DNA from: an uncultured Eubacteriales bacterium
GTDB taxonomy: Bacteria; Bacillota; Clostridia; Christensenellales; Aristaeellaceae
Reading direction: 5' to 3'
NCBI GenBank assembly: GCA_900542395.1
Contig: UQNM01000038.1
Location: forward strand, 1 to 23,078
Length of the DNA: 23,078 nucleotides
A program made the position numbers and the translations under genes. Positions within the stretch are counted from its first letter, which is position 1. Each line of letters begins with the position of its first letter. Shown piece after piece: positions 14,936 through 22,053 of this stretch. Under the pieces are notes generated by a model that was not told the origin of the DNA, did not search any database, and saw only the letters and a program-made list of their open reading frames with translations.

Positions 14936-14955
14936 GCGGACAAATATTCGCCCGC
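14936..14955 (+). repeat. 20-base repeat, copy 2
   Basis: An exact second copy of the sequence at 14787-14806, 149 bases further on. Here GGGCG (14934-14938) and CGCCC (14949-14953) make a small inverted repeat around GACAAATATT. Confidence 0.8.
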
Positions 14956-15042
14956 AGGTGGAAGGGAGAGAAAGAAATATTTCAGGTTTATGTCTAAAAA
15001 CGGAAAATGTTACAAAACAACCGAAATTCTGTGTCAAAAACC

Positions 15043-15072
15043 TTGATTTTTGTTCGGATCATGCGTTACAAT
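15043..15072 (+). promoter_or_regulatory. Promoter of the two-component operon
   Basis: TTGATT (15043-15048) and TACAAT (15067-15072) are 18 bases apart and precede the response regulator gene with a leader of about 43 bases. The rest of the 409-base intergenic stretch holds the repeats and hairpins listed above. Confidence 0.65.
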
Positions 15073-15121
15073 AAGATTGACGCAGCCATTTGGCTGTTAT
15101 CCGCACGAGGAGTGAAAAAAC

Positions 15122-15817
15122 ATGGCCAGAAAGATTTTGTTGGTGGACGACGAACCCCTGATTCTCAAGGGATTGAAATACAGTTTGGAGCAGGACGGCT
15201 ATCTGACCGATTCCGCGATGGACGGCGAGGAAGCGCTGGCCAAGTTTTTTACCGGTGAGTACGATTTGATTCTGCTGGACGTGATGCTGCCGGGGCTGGA
15301 CGGCATCGAGGTCTGTCAGCGCATCCGCGAGCGCAGCAATGTGCCGATCATCATGCTGACCGCCAAGGGCGAGGATATGGATAAAATTCTCGGGCTTGAA
15401 TACGGCGCGGACGATTACATGACCAAGCCGTTTAACATTCTGGAGGTCAAGGCGCGGATCAAATCCATCTTCCGGCGCAGCCAGCCGCAGACCGAGGTGC
15501 ATGAAGAGAAGCGCGTCATCCGGGTGCACGATCTGGAGGTCAACTGCCAGAACCGCACCGTGGTGCTCGGCGGCCAGCCCGTTCGGCTGACGGCCAAGGA
15601 GTTTGATCTGCTTCAGCTTCTGATTACCCACCGCGGCAAGGTTTACAGCCGCGAGGCGCTGCTGGAAACCGTGTGGAAATACGATTACATGGGCGACATG
15701 CGCACGGTGGATGTGCACATCCGCCGCCTTCGGGAAAAGATCGAGCGGGACAGCGCTGGGCCCGAGTTCATCCTGACCAAGTGGGGAGTGGGTTACTATT
15801 TCACCGACAAGGATTAA
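15122..15817 (+). CDS. OmpR-family response regulator (WalR/PhoP/MtrA type)
   Basis: The product is 231 residues. The receiver domain (1-118) has the acidic pair D9/D10, phosphoacceptor D53 (LILLDVMLPG), T80 and K102 (YMTKPF). The winged-helix DNA-binding domain (about 130-231) contains LTAKEFDLLQLL, SREALLETVW, TVDVHIRRLREKI and a final WGVGYYF, all typical of OmpR/PhoB proteins. It starts behind GAGGAG. The kinase gene begins at or near its stop codon, so the two should be a cognate pair. With the GerMN proteins downstream it is probably an envelope-stress or cell-wall regulator. WalR-like is the closest family description, but the orthology is not proven. Confidence 0.95.
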   Translation: MARKILLVDDEPLILKGLKYSLEQDGYLTDSAMDGEEALAKFFTGEYDLILLDVMLPGLDGIEVCQRIRERSNVPIIMLTAKGEDMDKILGLEYGADDYMTKPFNILEVKARIKSIFRRSQPQTEVHEEKRVIRVHDLEVNCQNRTVVLGGQPVRLTAKEFDLLQLLITHRGKVYSREALLETVWKYDYMGDMRTVDVHIRRLREKIERDSAGPEFILTKWGVGYYFTDKD

Positions 15818-15857
15818 CCCGTTCCATTCCGTCCGCACCAAGCTGCTCGCGTCGCTG

Positions 15858-17273
15858 GTGCTGGTGATCGGCGCGGCGTTTTATCTGGTCGCCTTTTCGA
15901 CGGTGCGGCTGGTCGGCGACGCGCTGTTTTCCGATGCGATTCGCAGCCACGCGGCGCAGACGCAGAACCTCGCCGCCGCGCTGGGCGAAAAGCTGGGGAG
16001 CGACACGGCGGATGCGTTTCATCAGCGGCTTTTGCAGGCGGCCAGCCAGAGCGGCGGCCGCCTTTTGGTTGTGGACGCGGATGGAAAGGTGACGTATGAC
16101 ACATTCGGCGAGCGCTGCGGCACGCTGCTGGCGCTCGGCGAGGTGCGCGCCGTTTTGCGCGGCGAAAAGGACGCGGATTACGGCTTCCACCTGCGGGACG
16201 GCGCGGGCAAAACGCAGGCGCCGTCCGTGCTGGACGCGCTGACCGGGCGCGATATTTCGCGCGTGTGGGTCGGCTGTTTCGTGTCGCCGTTGGAAGCGGA
16301 CGGGCAGCGAACCGGCGCGCTGCTGCTGCTGACGGACGTGCAGGAGACGGTGGATTCGCTGATCTCCGTGCGCGACCGCATGGTGTTCATCTTCCTGCTG
16401 GCGCTGACGGCGGTGCTGGTGCTGGCGGGGCTGATCTCCCGCATCGTGACCCGGCCGGTCGCGGAGCTCTCCGGCGGCATCGAGCGGATGAGCAAGGGCG
16501 ACTATGAATACCGTGTCCACGTGCAGGGCAAGGGCGAAATGGCGCAGCTCGCCGCCGCGTTCAACCAGATGAGCGAGCAGGTGCACAACCTCGACGAGGC
16601 GCGCAACCAGTTTGTCTCCAACGCTTCGCACGAGCTGAAAACGCCGCTGGCGACGATCAAGATTCTGGTGGAATCCATGATGTATCAGGACGACATGGAC
16701 CCGCAGCTCCGCAGGGAGTTCCTCGGCGATATCGACAAGGAAATCGACCGCCTTTCCTCCGTCGTCGGCGATTTGCTGACGCTGGTGCACATTGACAGCC
16801 ACAAGCTGCGCCTGCGCCGGGAGATGATGGTGCTGGCCGACACGGTGCGCGAGACGGCCGCGCGTCTCGGCCCGCTGGCAAAAAAGCGCGGTCAGCAGAT
16901 TGTCGTTCACATTCAGGACGAATGCGAGATGTTCGCCGACCCCGGCAAGCTGGCGCAGGTCTGCTACAACATCATCGAAAATGCCATCAAATACACGCCG
17001 GACGGCGGAACGATCACCGTTTCGCTCGCCAAGGCAGGGCGCGACGCGGTGCTTGAAATCGCCGACACGGGCGTTGGAATCCCCGAAGCGGATCTGCCGC
17101 ATGTGTTCGACCGATTCTATCGGGTGGACAAGGCGCGTTCCCGCGAGACGGGCGGAACGGGGCTCGGCCTGTCCATCGTCAAGCAGATTGTGCGCCTGCA
17201 CGCGGGCACGGTGACGGTGGCGTCCGAATACGGAAAGGGCACGACGTTCACCGTGCAGCTTCCGGTGAAGTAA
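15858..17273 (+). CDS. Membrane sensor histidine kinase partner of the regulator
   Basis: From the GTG at 15858 the product is 471 residues. It has a first membrane span (about 1-20), an extracytoplasmic sensor region (about 21-172), a second span (about 173-193, VFIFLLALTAVLVLAGLISRI), HAMP (194-245), a dimerisation domain with H258 in SHELKTPLA, and an ATPase domain with the N-box (N375 in NIIENAIKYTP), G1 (D403 in DTGVGIP), DRFYRVD and GGTGLGLSI. The 45 bases upstream are open in frame and encode a plausible basic lead-in to the first span (NPFHSVRTKLLASLV), but contain no ATG, GTG or TTG. The true start may be ATT at 15813, overlapping the regulator's TAA. Coordinates given use the first conventional codon. 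Confidence 0.9.
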   Translation: MLVIGAAFYLVAFSTVRLVGDALFSDAIRSHAAQTQNLAAALGEKLGSDTADAFHQRLLQAASQSGGRLLVVDADGKVTYDTFGERCGTLLALGEVRAVLRGEKDADYGFHLRDGAGKTQAPSVLDALTGRDISRVWVGCFVSPLEADGQRTGALLLLTDVQETVDSLISVRDRMVFIFLLALTAVLVLAGLISRIVTRPVAELSGGIERMSKGDYEYRVHVQGKGEMAQLAAAFNQMSEQVHNLDEARNQFVSNASHELKTPLATIKILVESMMYQDDMDPQLRREFLGDIDKEIDRLSSVVGDLLTLVHIDSHKLRLRREMMVLADTVRETAARLGPLAKKRGQQIVVHIQDECEMFADPGKLAQVCYNIIENAIKYTPDGGTITVSLAKAGRDAVLEIADTGVGIPEADLPHVFDRFYRVDKARSRETGGTGLGLSIVKQIVRLHAGTVTVASEYGKGTTFTVQLPVK

Positions 17274-17288
17274 GCGGGAGGGGAAGCG

Positions 17289-18284
17289 ATGAAAAAAGCA
17301 ATCGTATGCGCGCTGGCGGCGCTGGCGCTGGTCGCCGCCGCGCAGCCCCTCGAAGAGCGGGCGAAAGCCCTGCTGGAGCGGAAAAGGGAGACGACCACCG
17401 CCGCGCCCGGCGTGACGTTTGAAACGCAGCTGGGCGTGAAGCAGGAAAGCAGCCTGCTGGACGTCACCCTCTATTTCCGTTACGGCGAAACGAATCTGCT
17501 CGGCGCGGTCGGCGCGAAGCTGGATATGCGGCGCGAGGAGACGGTGGCGCAGAGCATCGTCGAGGCGCTGCTGACCGGGCCAGACGCGGCGCACGACCGG
17601 CTGAGCGGCCTTTTCCCGCAGGGCACGTCGGTCATCTCCGTGCAGAGCGAAGGCGACACGGCGTTTGTCACGCTCAATCAGGCGTTCCTCGGTATTCCGG
17701 ACGGCGCGCCCGCCGATTGGGAGGATCTGGCCGACTGGCAGGCGGAGGCGACGCTTCGCCGCAGGCTGGCGTTTCAATCCATCGTGCTGGCGCTGACCGA
17801 GGACGGGCGCTATCAGCGCGTGCAGCTCTATGTGGCCGGGGGCGACGACGAGGTGCCCCGGCGCATCCCGCTGTATTGGTTTGACCAGAGCGCGACGGAC
17901 CCCCACGTGATGCTGGCGGCCTGTGCGCGCGACGAGCAGGCGATGCTCACGCCCAATAGCGCGCTGAAGCTGATGCTTGGCGCATGGCAGAAGCAGGATT
18001 GGGAGGGGCTGTATGACTTCCTCCTGCGCGAGGAAGAAACGCCGACGCTCAGCGGGTTTGAAACGCAGATGCGGGAGACGAACGTGCAGCTCATGTCGTT
18101 TGAATGCACGGGCGGCACGGTCAGCCTCGACGGCCAGCGCGCGACGGTCGTGCTGGACGCGGCCATTCACAGCGACGAGGGCGGCGACGCGCAGATCGTG
18201 CGCGAATCCGTCTCGCTCGTCCGGCAGAACGACAACTGGTGCATGGCGCTGACGACGCTGGAATCGCTGATGATTCGCGACTGA
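17289..18284 (+). CDS. Secreted GerMN-domain protein
   Basis: The product is 331 residues. It has a signal sequence (about 1-20) without a lipobox Cys. A GerMN domain (about 55-185) carries TLYFRYGETNLL, the REETVAQSIVEALLTGP helix and the SVQSEGDTAFVTLNQAFLG strands. A C-terminal domain (about 220-331; LMLGAWQKQDWEGLYDFL, then SLVRQNDNWCMALTTLESL) looks like an NTF2-like fold. GerMN domains are known from spore germination protein GerM and from the actinobacterial lipoprotein LpqB, which works with kinase MtrB. It starts 15 bases after the kinase gene, behind a GGGAGGGGAAG site, so it is in the same operon and may tune the kinase from outside the membrane. That role is inferred. Confidence 0.8.
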   Translation: MKKAIVCALAALALVAAAQPLEERAKALLERKRETTTAAPGVTFETQLGVKQESSLLDVTLYFRYGETNLLGAVGAKLDMRREETVAQSIVEALLTGPDAAHDRLSGLFPQGTSVISVQSEGDTAFVTLNQAFLGIPDGAPADWEDLADWQAEATLRRRLAFQSIVLALTEDGRYQRVQLYVAGGDDEVPRRIPLYWFDQSATDPHVMLAACARDEQAMLTPNSALKLMLGAWQKQDWEGLYDFLLREEETPTLSGFETQMRETNVQLMSFECTGGTVSLDGQRATVVLDAAIHSDEGGDAQIVRESVSLVRQNDNWCMALTTLESLMIRD

Positions 18285-18297
18285 CAAAGGAGAGCCG

Positions 18298-19815
18298 ATG
18301 AAACACAAAAAGCGCGGCCTTGCGCTGCTGCTCATGCTGACGCTGGCGCTGCTCTGCGGCTGCGAGGGCACGGTGAGCGAAAGGCCGATGGAGGATATTT
18401 CCGCGCTGATAATCGAGCCGGGGGCGGATGCGCCGGCGGCGGACACGTTTGCGGATCAGACACAGACGGTGACGCTCTATCTGCTCTCCTCAAACGGCGA
18501 GCGGCTGGTTCCGGTTCCGGCCGAGGTGACGATGCGGGCGGGCGAGAGTCTGGCGCAGGCGGCGCTGACGGCGCTGCTGGCCGGGGCGAAGTTAGAGCGG
18601 ACGGATGCTTCGTGGCCGATGAGCGGCGAGGGCAGAGCGCCCACGCTGTCCGTATCGGCGGGCATTGCGACGGTGAACCTGCCGGCGAAATACCGCGCGC
18701 TCGAACCGCAGACGCTCTTCGCCGTGCGTCAGGCCGTGGCCGATACGCTGGGCAGCCTGTCCGGCGTCACATCCGTCAATGTGCTCGTCGGCGGGCGGGA
18801 AGAGGGGCTTGACCTCGGCGCGACAACGCCCGTCGGCACGCTCACGCGCGTTGACGATCTGGACGTGCAGGGGCGCTACAAGCGGCTGGACGAGCAGCGC
18901 CTTTCCGGCGCGGGCTATACGCGGCTGACGACGCTGTTTTTCCCGTCGGCAGACGGCATGCTGCTGCTGCCCGCGGTGCGAACGCTTTCCTATGATGCGG
19001 GTGCGGCGCCGATCGACTGCCTGTATACGGTGCTCGAGGCGCTGGGCAGTGTCGCCGCCGACGCGCTGATGATGCGGCATGTGCCCGAACCGATGGGCTA
19101 TATCGCCGAAATGCCGGAAATCGTGCGGATGGAGGGCGGCGAGCAGGCGATTGAAATTCGCTTTTCGGCTGAGCTGACGCGGGCGCTGGCGGATGCGGAG
19201 CTGCCGCTGGGCGTGTATCTGGGCATGCTGACGCGGACGCTGATGGGCGTTGTGCCGGGCGTGGACGGCGTGCACGTGCTGATCGACGACAGGGCGGTTT
19301 CGGCGCTGAGCGAGGCGGACACGCCGGACGGCTCGACGGTGAGCTTTCAAAACGAGCTGATGGAAAGCGACGATTTTTTGAGCTGGATCGGCGCGCCGGT
19401 CGTCTTTTACGACGAGGCGGAGCAGAGCGGCAAGCTGGTTCGCGTTCGCTGCGTGATGCGGGAGCGGGAGCAGAACCGTCCGCGCGCGCAGCTTGAAACG
19501 CTGTTTTCGCGCTGGAACGAGGAAAACGCCTCGGCGGGCGACATCCTCGCCGCGTCGGTGGAGGCGGAAAACGTGGTGGTCAACCTGTCGGCGCGCTTTG
19601 GAAGCTGGCTGCAAACGCTGGAGGCGGACGCGGCGCGCGAGCGGGTCTACGCGATGGTCAACACCCTGACGCAGGGGCGGAGACAGCAGGGCGTGATCTT
19701 CTTTTTTGACGGCAAGCAAATCGACGAGCTGAGCGGCGGCCTGTGCATGCGCGGCCGGCTGCTGCGAAATCCCGGAATGGTGGTGGACGGCGATGGATCA
19801 ATGGGCGTTCTTTGA
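18298..19815 (+). CDS. GerMN-domain lipoprotein (GerM/LpqB-like)
   Basis: The product is 505 residues. A lipoprotein signal ends in LLCGC, with C22 the lipidated residue. GerMN-like units are visible at about 57-165 (VTLYLLSSNGERLVPV, ESLAQAALTALLAG, VNLPAKYRA) and about 210-320 (LTTLFFPSADGMLLLP, IDCLYTVLEALG, AIEIRFSAEL). A third, more diverged unit is at about 380-490 (LVRVRCVMREREQNRPRAQLETLF, NVVVNLSARFGSW). GerM proteins affect spore cortex and germination in Bacillus; LpqB modulates the MtrAB two-component system. The gene starts 13 bases after the previous one behind AAAGGAGAG. Its 3' end overlaps holA by 23 bases. Confidence 0.85.
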   Translation: MKHKKRGLALLLMLTLALLCGCEGTVSERPMEDISALIIEPGADAPAADTFADQTQTVTLYLLSSNGERLVPVPAEVTMRAGESLAQAALTALLAGAKLERTDASWPMSGEGRAPTLSVSAGIATVNLPAKYRALEPQTLFAVRQAVADTLGSLSGVTSVNVLVGGREEGLDLGATTPVGTLTRVDDLDVQGRYKRLDEQRLSGAGYTRLTTLFFPSADGMLLLPAVRTLSYDAGAAPIDCLYTVLEALGSVAADALMMRHVPEPMGYIAEMPEIVRMEGGEQAIEIRFSAELTRALADAELPLGVYLGMLTRTLMGVVPGVDGVHVLIDDRAVSALSEADTPDGSTVSFQNELMESDDFLSWIGAPVVFYDEAEQSGKLVRVRCVMREREQNRPRAQLETLFSRWNEENASAGDILAASVEAENVVVNLSARFGSWLQTLEADAARERVYAMVNTLTQGRRQQGVIFFFDGKQIDELSGGLCMRGRLLRNPGMVVDGDGSMGVL

Positions 19816-20800
19816 CGAAGTAAAGGCGGGAACGGTGCGCAATGCGTATCTATTCTACGGGCCGGAGGCCTATATCCGCAAAAGCGCGCTGACGACGCTG
19901 CAAAAAAAGCTGCTGACGCCGGGGCTGGAGGATATGAACTGCACGTTCATGCAGAACCCGACGGCGCAGCAGATTGTGGAAAATTGCGAAACCCTGCCGA
20001 TGCTGGGCGATTGGCGGCTGGTGATCGTGCAGGGGCTGGCGCTGCTGGAAAGCGGAAAGGCCAAGGACGAGGCGCAGGAGAGCAAGACGCTCGTGGATTA
20101 CATCGGGCGCGTGCCGCCGAGCACCTGCCTCGTTTTCGAGTGCGAAGCGCCGGACAAGCGGAAGAAGCTCTGCCAGACGCTGATGAAGCTGCCGGGGGCG
20201 GTCTCCTTCGACGCGCTCAGCGACGCGCGGCTGACGCAATGGATGAATCAGACGCTTCGCCCGATGAAAAAGAGGATGGACGCGAACACCTGCGCGCGGC
20301 TGGCGTTCACCAGCGGGCGCGACCTGACGATGCTCAACGGCGAATTGCAGAAGCTGGCGGCCTACGTCGGCGAGCGGGAGACGATCACGGCGGAGGACGT
20401 GGAGCAAATCGCGACGCACACCGCGGAATGCACCGTGTTCGCGATGGTGGATGCGCTGGTGGACGGGCAGGCGGAGCGCGCGTTTTCGCTGCTGAACGTG
20501 CTGCTGGAGGGCGGCGAGCAGCGCATCGGCGTGCTGGCGCTGATTACGCGGCAATACCGCCAGATGCTCTACGCCAAGGACATGCAGGAGAGCCGAACGC
20601 CGCAGGCGCAGATGGCCAAGGCGCTGGGCGTTCCGCCCTTCGCCCTCAGCCAGTTGACCCGGCGGGCAGGCAGGCGCACGATGGCGCAGCTGAAAAAGCA
20701 GCTAGCGCTCTGCGTGAACGCGGATTTTGACATCAAGCGCGGCGCTGTCCGCGAGGAAGCGGCGCTGGATCGGCTGATGCTGGCGCTGACGGAAAAATAA
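19793..20800 (+). CDS. holA: DNA polymerase III subunit delta
   Basis: The product is 335 residues, the usual HolA length. It begins MDQWAFFDEVKAGTVRNAYLF-type sequence with FYGPEAYIRKSA, the characteristic delta N-terminal fold lacking a working Walker A. It continues with FECEAPDKRKKLCQTL, AFTSGRDLTMLNGELQKLAAYVGERETITAEDVE and the C-terminal collar helices RQYRQMLYAKDM. Delta opens the sliding clamp as part of the clamp loader. Its start lies inside the GerMN lipoprotein gene, so translation is probably coupled. It is followed by a hairpin at 20811-20852. An essential replication gene at the end of an envelope-signalling operon may ensure constitutive low expression. Confidence 0.95.
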   Translation: MDQWAFFDEVKAGTVRNAYLFYGPEAYIRKSALTTLQKKLLTPGLEDMNCTFMQNPTAQQIVENCETLPMLGDWRLVIVQGLALLESGKAKDEAQESKTLVDYIGRVPPSTCLVFECEAPDKRKKLCQTLMKLPGAVSFDALSDARLTQWMNQTLRPMKKRMDANTCARLAFTSGRDLTMLNGELQKLAAYVGERETITAEDVEQIATHTAECTVFAMVDALVDGQAERAFSLLNVLLEGGEQRIGVLALITRQYRQMLYAKDMQESRTPQAQMAKALGVPPFALSQLTRRAGRRTMAQLKKQLALCVNADFDIKRGAVREEAALDRLMLALTEK

Positions 20801-20810
20801 GAAGAACGCG

Positions 20811-20852
20811 CAAAATCCCTTCCGGCATACGATGGATGCGGGAGGGATTTTG
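20811..20852. terminator. Hairpin between holA and the small ORF
   Basis: CAAAATCCCTTCCGGCAT (20811-20828) pairs with ATGCGGGAGGGATTTTG (20836-20852) with one mismatch and one bulge, and a 7-base loop. AAAAT and ATTTT ends give a short T-run on either strand, so it could terminate holA on one side and the minus-strand CAP gene on the other. The 3' arm also holds the ribosome binding site of the ORF at 20854. Confidence 0.7.
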
Positions 20853-20853
20853 T

Positions 20854-21024
20854 ATGAAGAAAAAGACGGAGAACGTCGTCTTCAGGGCGGCGCTCGAACC
20901 GCTGGAAGCCGCGGCGATCAAGGCCAAAGCGCCCGCGCCGCGCGGCGCGCTGCATCAGGCGAAAAGCGTCTGGCAGCGGCTGGAGGGAACGGGCGGTCAG
21001 CGGCAGAAAATCTGGGTCAGATAG
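20854..21024 (+). CDS. Small basic hypothetical protein
   Basis: I recognise no family. The product is 56 residues and basic, beginning MKKKTENVVFRAALEPLEAA and ending KIWVR. Support for a real gene: GGGAGGG (20840-20846) is seven bases before the ATG, and about four fifths of its codons end in G or C, like neighbouring genes. Doubts: the ribosome binding site lies in the 3' arm of a terminator-like hairpin, and the last 28 bases overlap the convergent CAP gene. Confidence 0.45.
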   Translation: MKKKTENVVFRAALEPLEAAAIKAKAPAPRGALHQAKSVWQRLEGTGGQRQKIWVR

Positions 21025-21506
21025 ACATAGCCGCTTTCATCCAGCGCCACGCCGACGCCGACCCTGGTATAGCCTCGGCTCAGGATGTTGCGCCGGTGGC
21101 CGGGCGAGGAGATCAGCGCCGCCTGCGCCTTTTCGACGGTCGAATGGTGGGCGATGTTCTCCCCGGCGGCGGTATACGCATAGCCCAGTTTGGAGAGCAT
21201 ATCGCGCACGTCGCCGTATGTCGGGGAAACATGCGCGAAATAATGATTATCGCGCATGTCCTCGGATTTGAGGCGCGCAATGCGGCTGAGCGCCGGATCA
21301 ATCGTCAATTCCGCCAGATTATAATTTGACCGATCCAAATTCAGCAGATTTCCTGCGATTTGCTCTTGCGCAGTCACAGAAGCTGTTGTATAATGTGCCT
21401 CGAATGTGGATGCCGCCAGAATCCCGCTCGCGGGAAGCGAGAGGGCGAGGGTCAGCGCCGCCAGCGCGGCGGCCTTTTTTAAGCGCGGATTCGCTCGGTT
21501 TGTCAT
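20997..21506 (-). CDS. Secreted CAP (SCP/PR-1) domain protein, YkwD-like
   Basis: The product is 169 residues with a signal peptide (about 8-34, LKKAAALAALTLALSLPASG, probable cleavage after an AxA-like site near ILAAS). The CAP domain covers about 50-169, with LLNLDRSNYNLAELTIDPAL, the conserved histidine in YFAHVSP, GENIA, SPGHRRNIL and a final VYLTQIFC. Bacterial CAP proteins of this type are extracellular, of unsettled biochemistry, and in sporulating Firmicutes are often expressed on endospores or in the envelope. The usual Trp in the helix before SPGH is replaced (AQAALISSPGH). The start at 21506 is chosen for AAGGAGG seven bases upstream; the open frame runs further back through the promoter. 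It is convergent with holA and the small ORF. Confidence 0.93.
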   Translation of the reverse strand: MTNRANPRLKKAAALAALTLALSLPASGILAASTFEAHYTTASVTAQEQIAGNLLNLDRSNYNLAELTIDPALSRIARLKSEDMRDNHYFAHVSPTYGDVRDMLSKLGYAYTAAGENIAHHSTVEKAQAALISSPGHRRNILSRGYTRVGVGVALDESGYVYLTQIFCR

Positions 21507-21546
21507 GGGTGTTCCTCCTTGGATCAAGAATGGGGGTGCCAAGGGC

Positions 21547-21575
21547 AGTATAGCGGAGCGGAGCGCGCAACGCAA
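21547..21575 (-). promoter_or_regulatory. Promoter of the CAP-domain gene
   Basis: On the minus strand TTGCGT (21575-21570) and TATACT (21552-21547) are 17 bases apart, with a leader of about 35 bases before ATG 21506. Confidence 0.65.
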
Positions 21576-21580
21576 GAAAT

Positions 21581-21609
21581 TTGGCAGGCGGCGGCCAAGG
21601 AAATAATAT
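21581..21609 (+). promoter_or_regulatory. Promoter of the zinc-ribbon and phosphoesterase genes
   Basis: TTGGCA (21581-21586) and TAATAT (21604-21609) are 17 bases apart. Transcription would start near 21616, only a few bases before the GGAGG at 21621. It is back to back with the CAP promoter. Confidence 0.55.
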
Positions 21610-21632
21610 GCAAGGTATCAGGAGGATGGCCT

Positions 21633-22031
21633 ATGGGCTTTATCAAATGTCCGAGATGTGAACTCAATTACATCCGTGAAGAGGAGCAATACTGCCCCGT
21701 CTGCAAGCGCGAAATGAAGGGCGAGTCGCACGACGATCCCTTTGAGCTCTGCTCGATCTGCAACGAAAACCCGGTGATGCCGGGCAAGGACGTCTGCTAT
21801 GCGTGCTACAAAGAGATGAACCAGCATCAGAGCGGCCGCCGCGACGACGAGATGGAGGACGCGGAGACCCCGGAGGTCAGCCTCGGCATGGAGGACGTTT
21901 CCGAGATGGAGGAAATCGAGCTGGACGGCCTGCCGGAGGATATGCCCGAGGAAATCGGCGAGCAGATTTCGCTGGAAGAAGAAAAGAGCAAGGAAGCTGA
22001 AGACGACGAGGACGACGAAGAAGATTCCTGA
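21633..22031 (+). CDS. Double zinc-ribbon protein with acidic tail
   Basis: The product is 132 residues and I do not recognise a named function. Two treble-clef or ribbon-like Cys4 units are visible: C6-xx-C9 with C21-xx-C24, and C40-xx-C43 with C55-xx-C58. From about residue 66 on, the chain is dominated by Glu and Asp (EMEDAETPEVSL to the final DDEDDEEDS), with no predicted fold. A basic-partner chaperone, RNA polymerase contact or metal buffering are all open. ATG 21633 is chosen for GGAGG (21621-21625) seven bases upstream. The metallophosphoesterase follows 22 bases later in the same direction. Confidence 0.85.
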   Translation: MGFIKCPRCELNYIREEEQYCPVCKREMKGESHDDPFELCSICNENPVMPGKDVCYACYKEMNQHQSGRRDDEMEDAETPEVSLGMEDVSEMEEIELDGLPEDMPEEIGEQISLEEEKSKEAEDDEDDEEDS

Positions 22032-22053
22032 GCTCGGATACAAGAGGTGAACG

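Noticed and set aside
14787..14955. Two 20-base repeats as a minimal CRISPR array
   Set aside because: Only two copies, a 129-base interval that itself contains hairpins, and no cas genes nearby.
15801..18446. An 881-codon minus-strand open frame
   Set aside because: Antisense to the histidine kinase and GerMN genes, which carry full motif sets.
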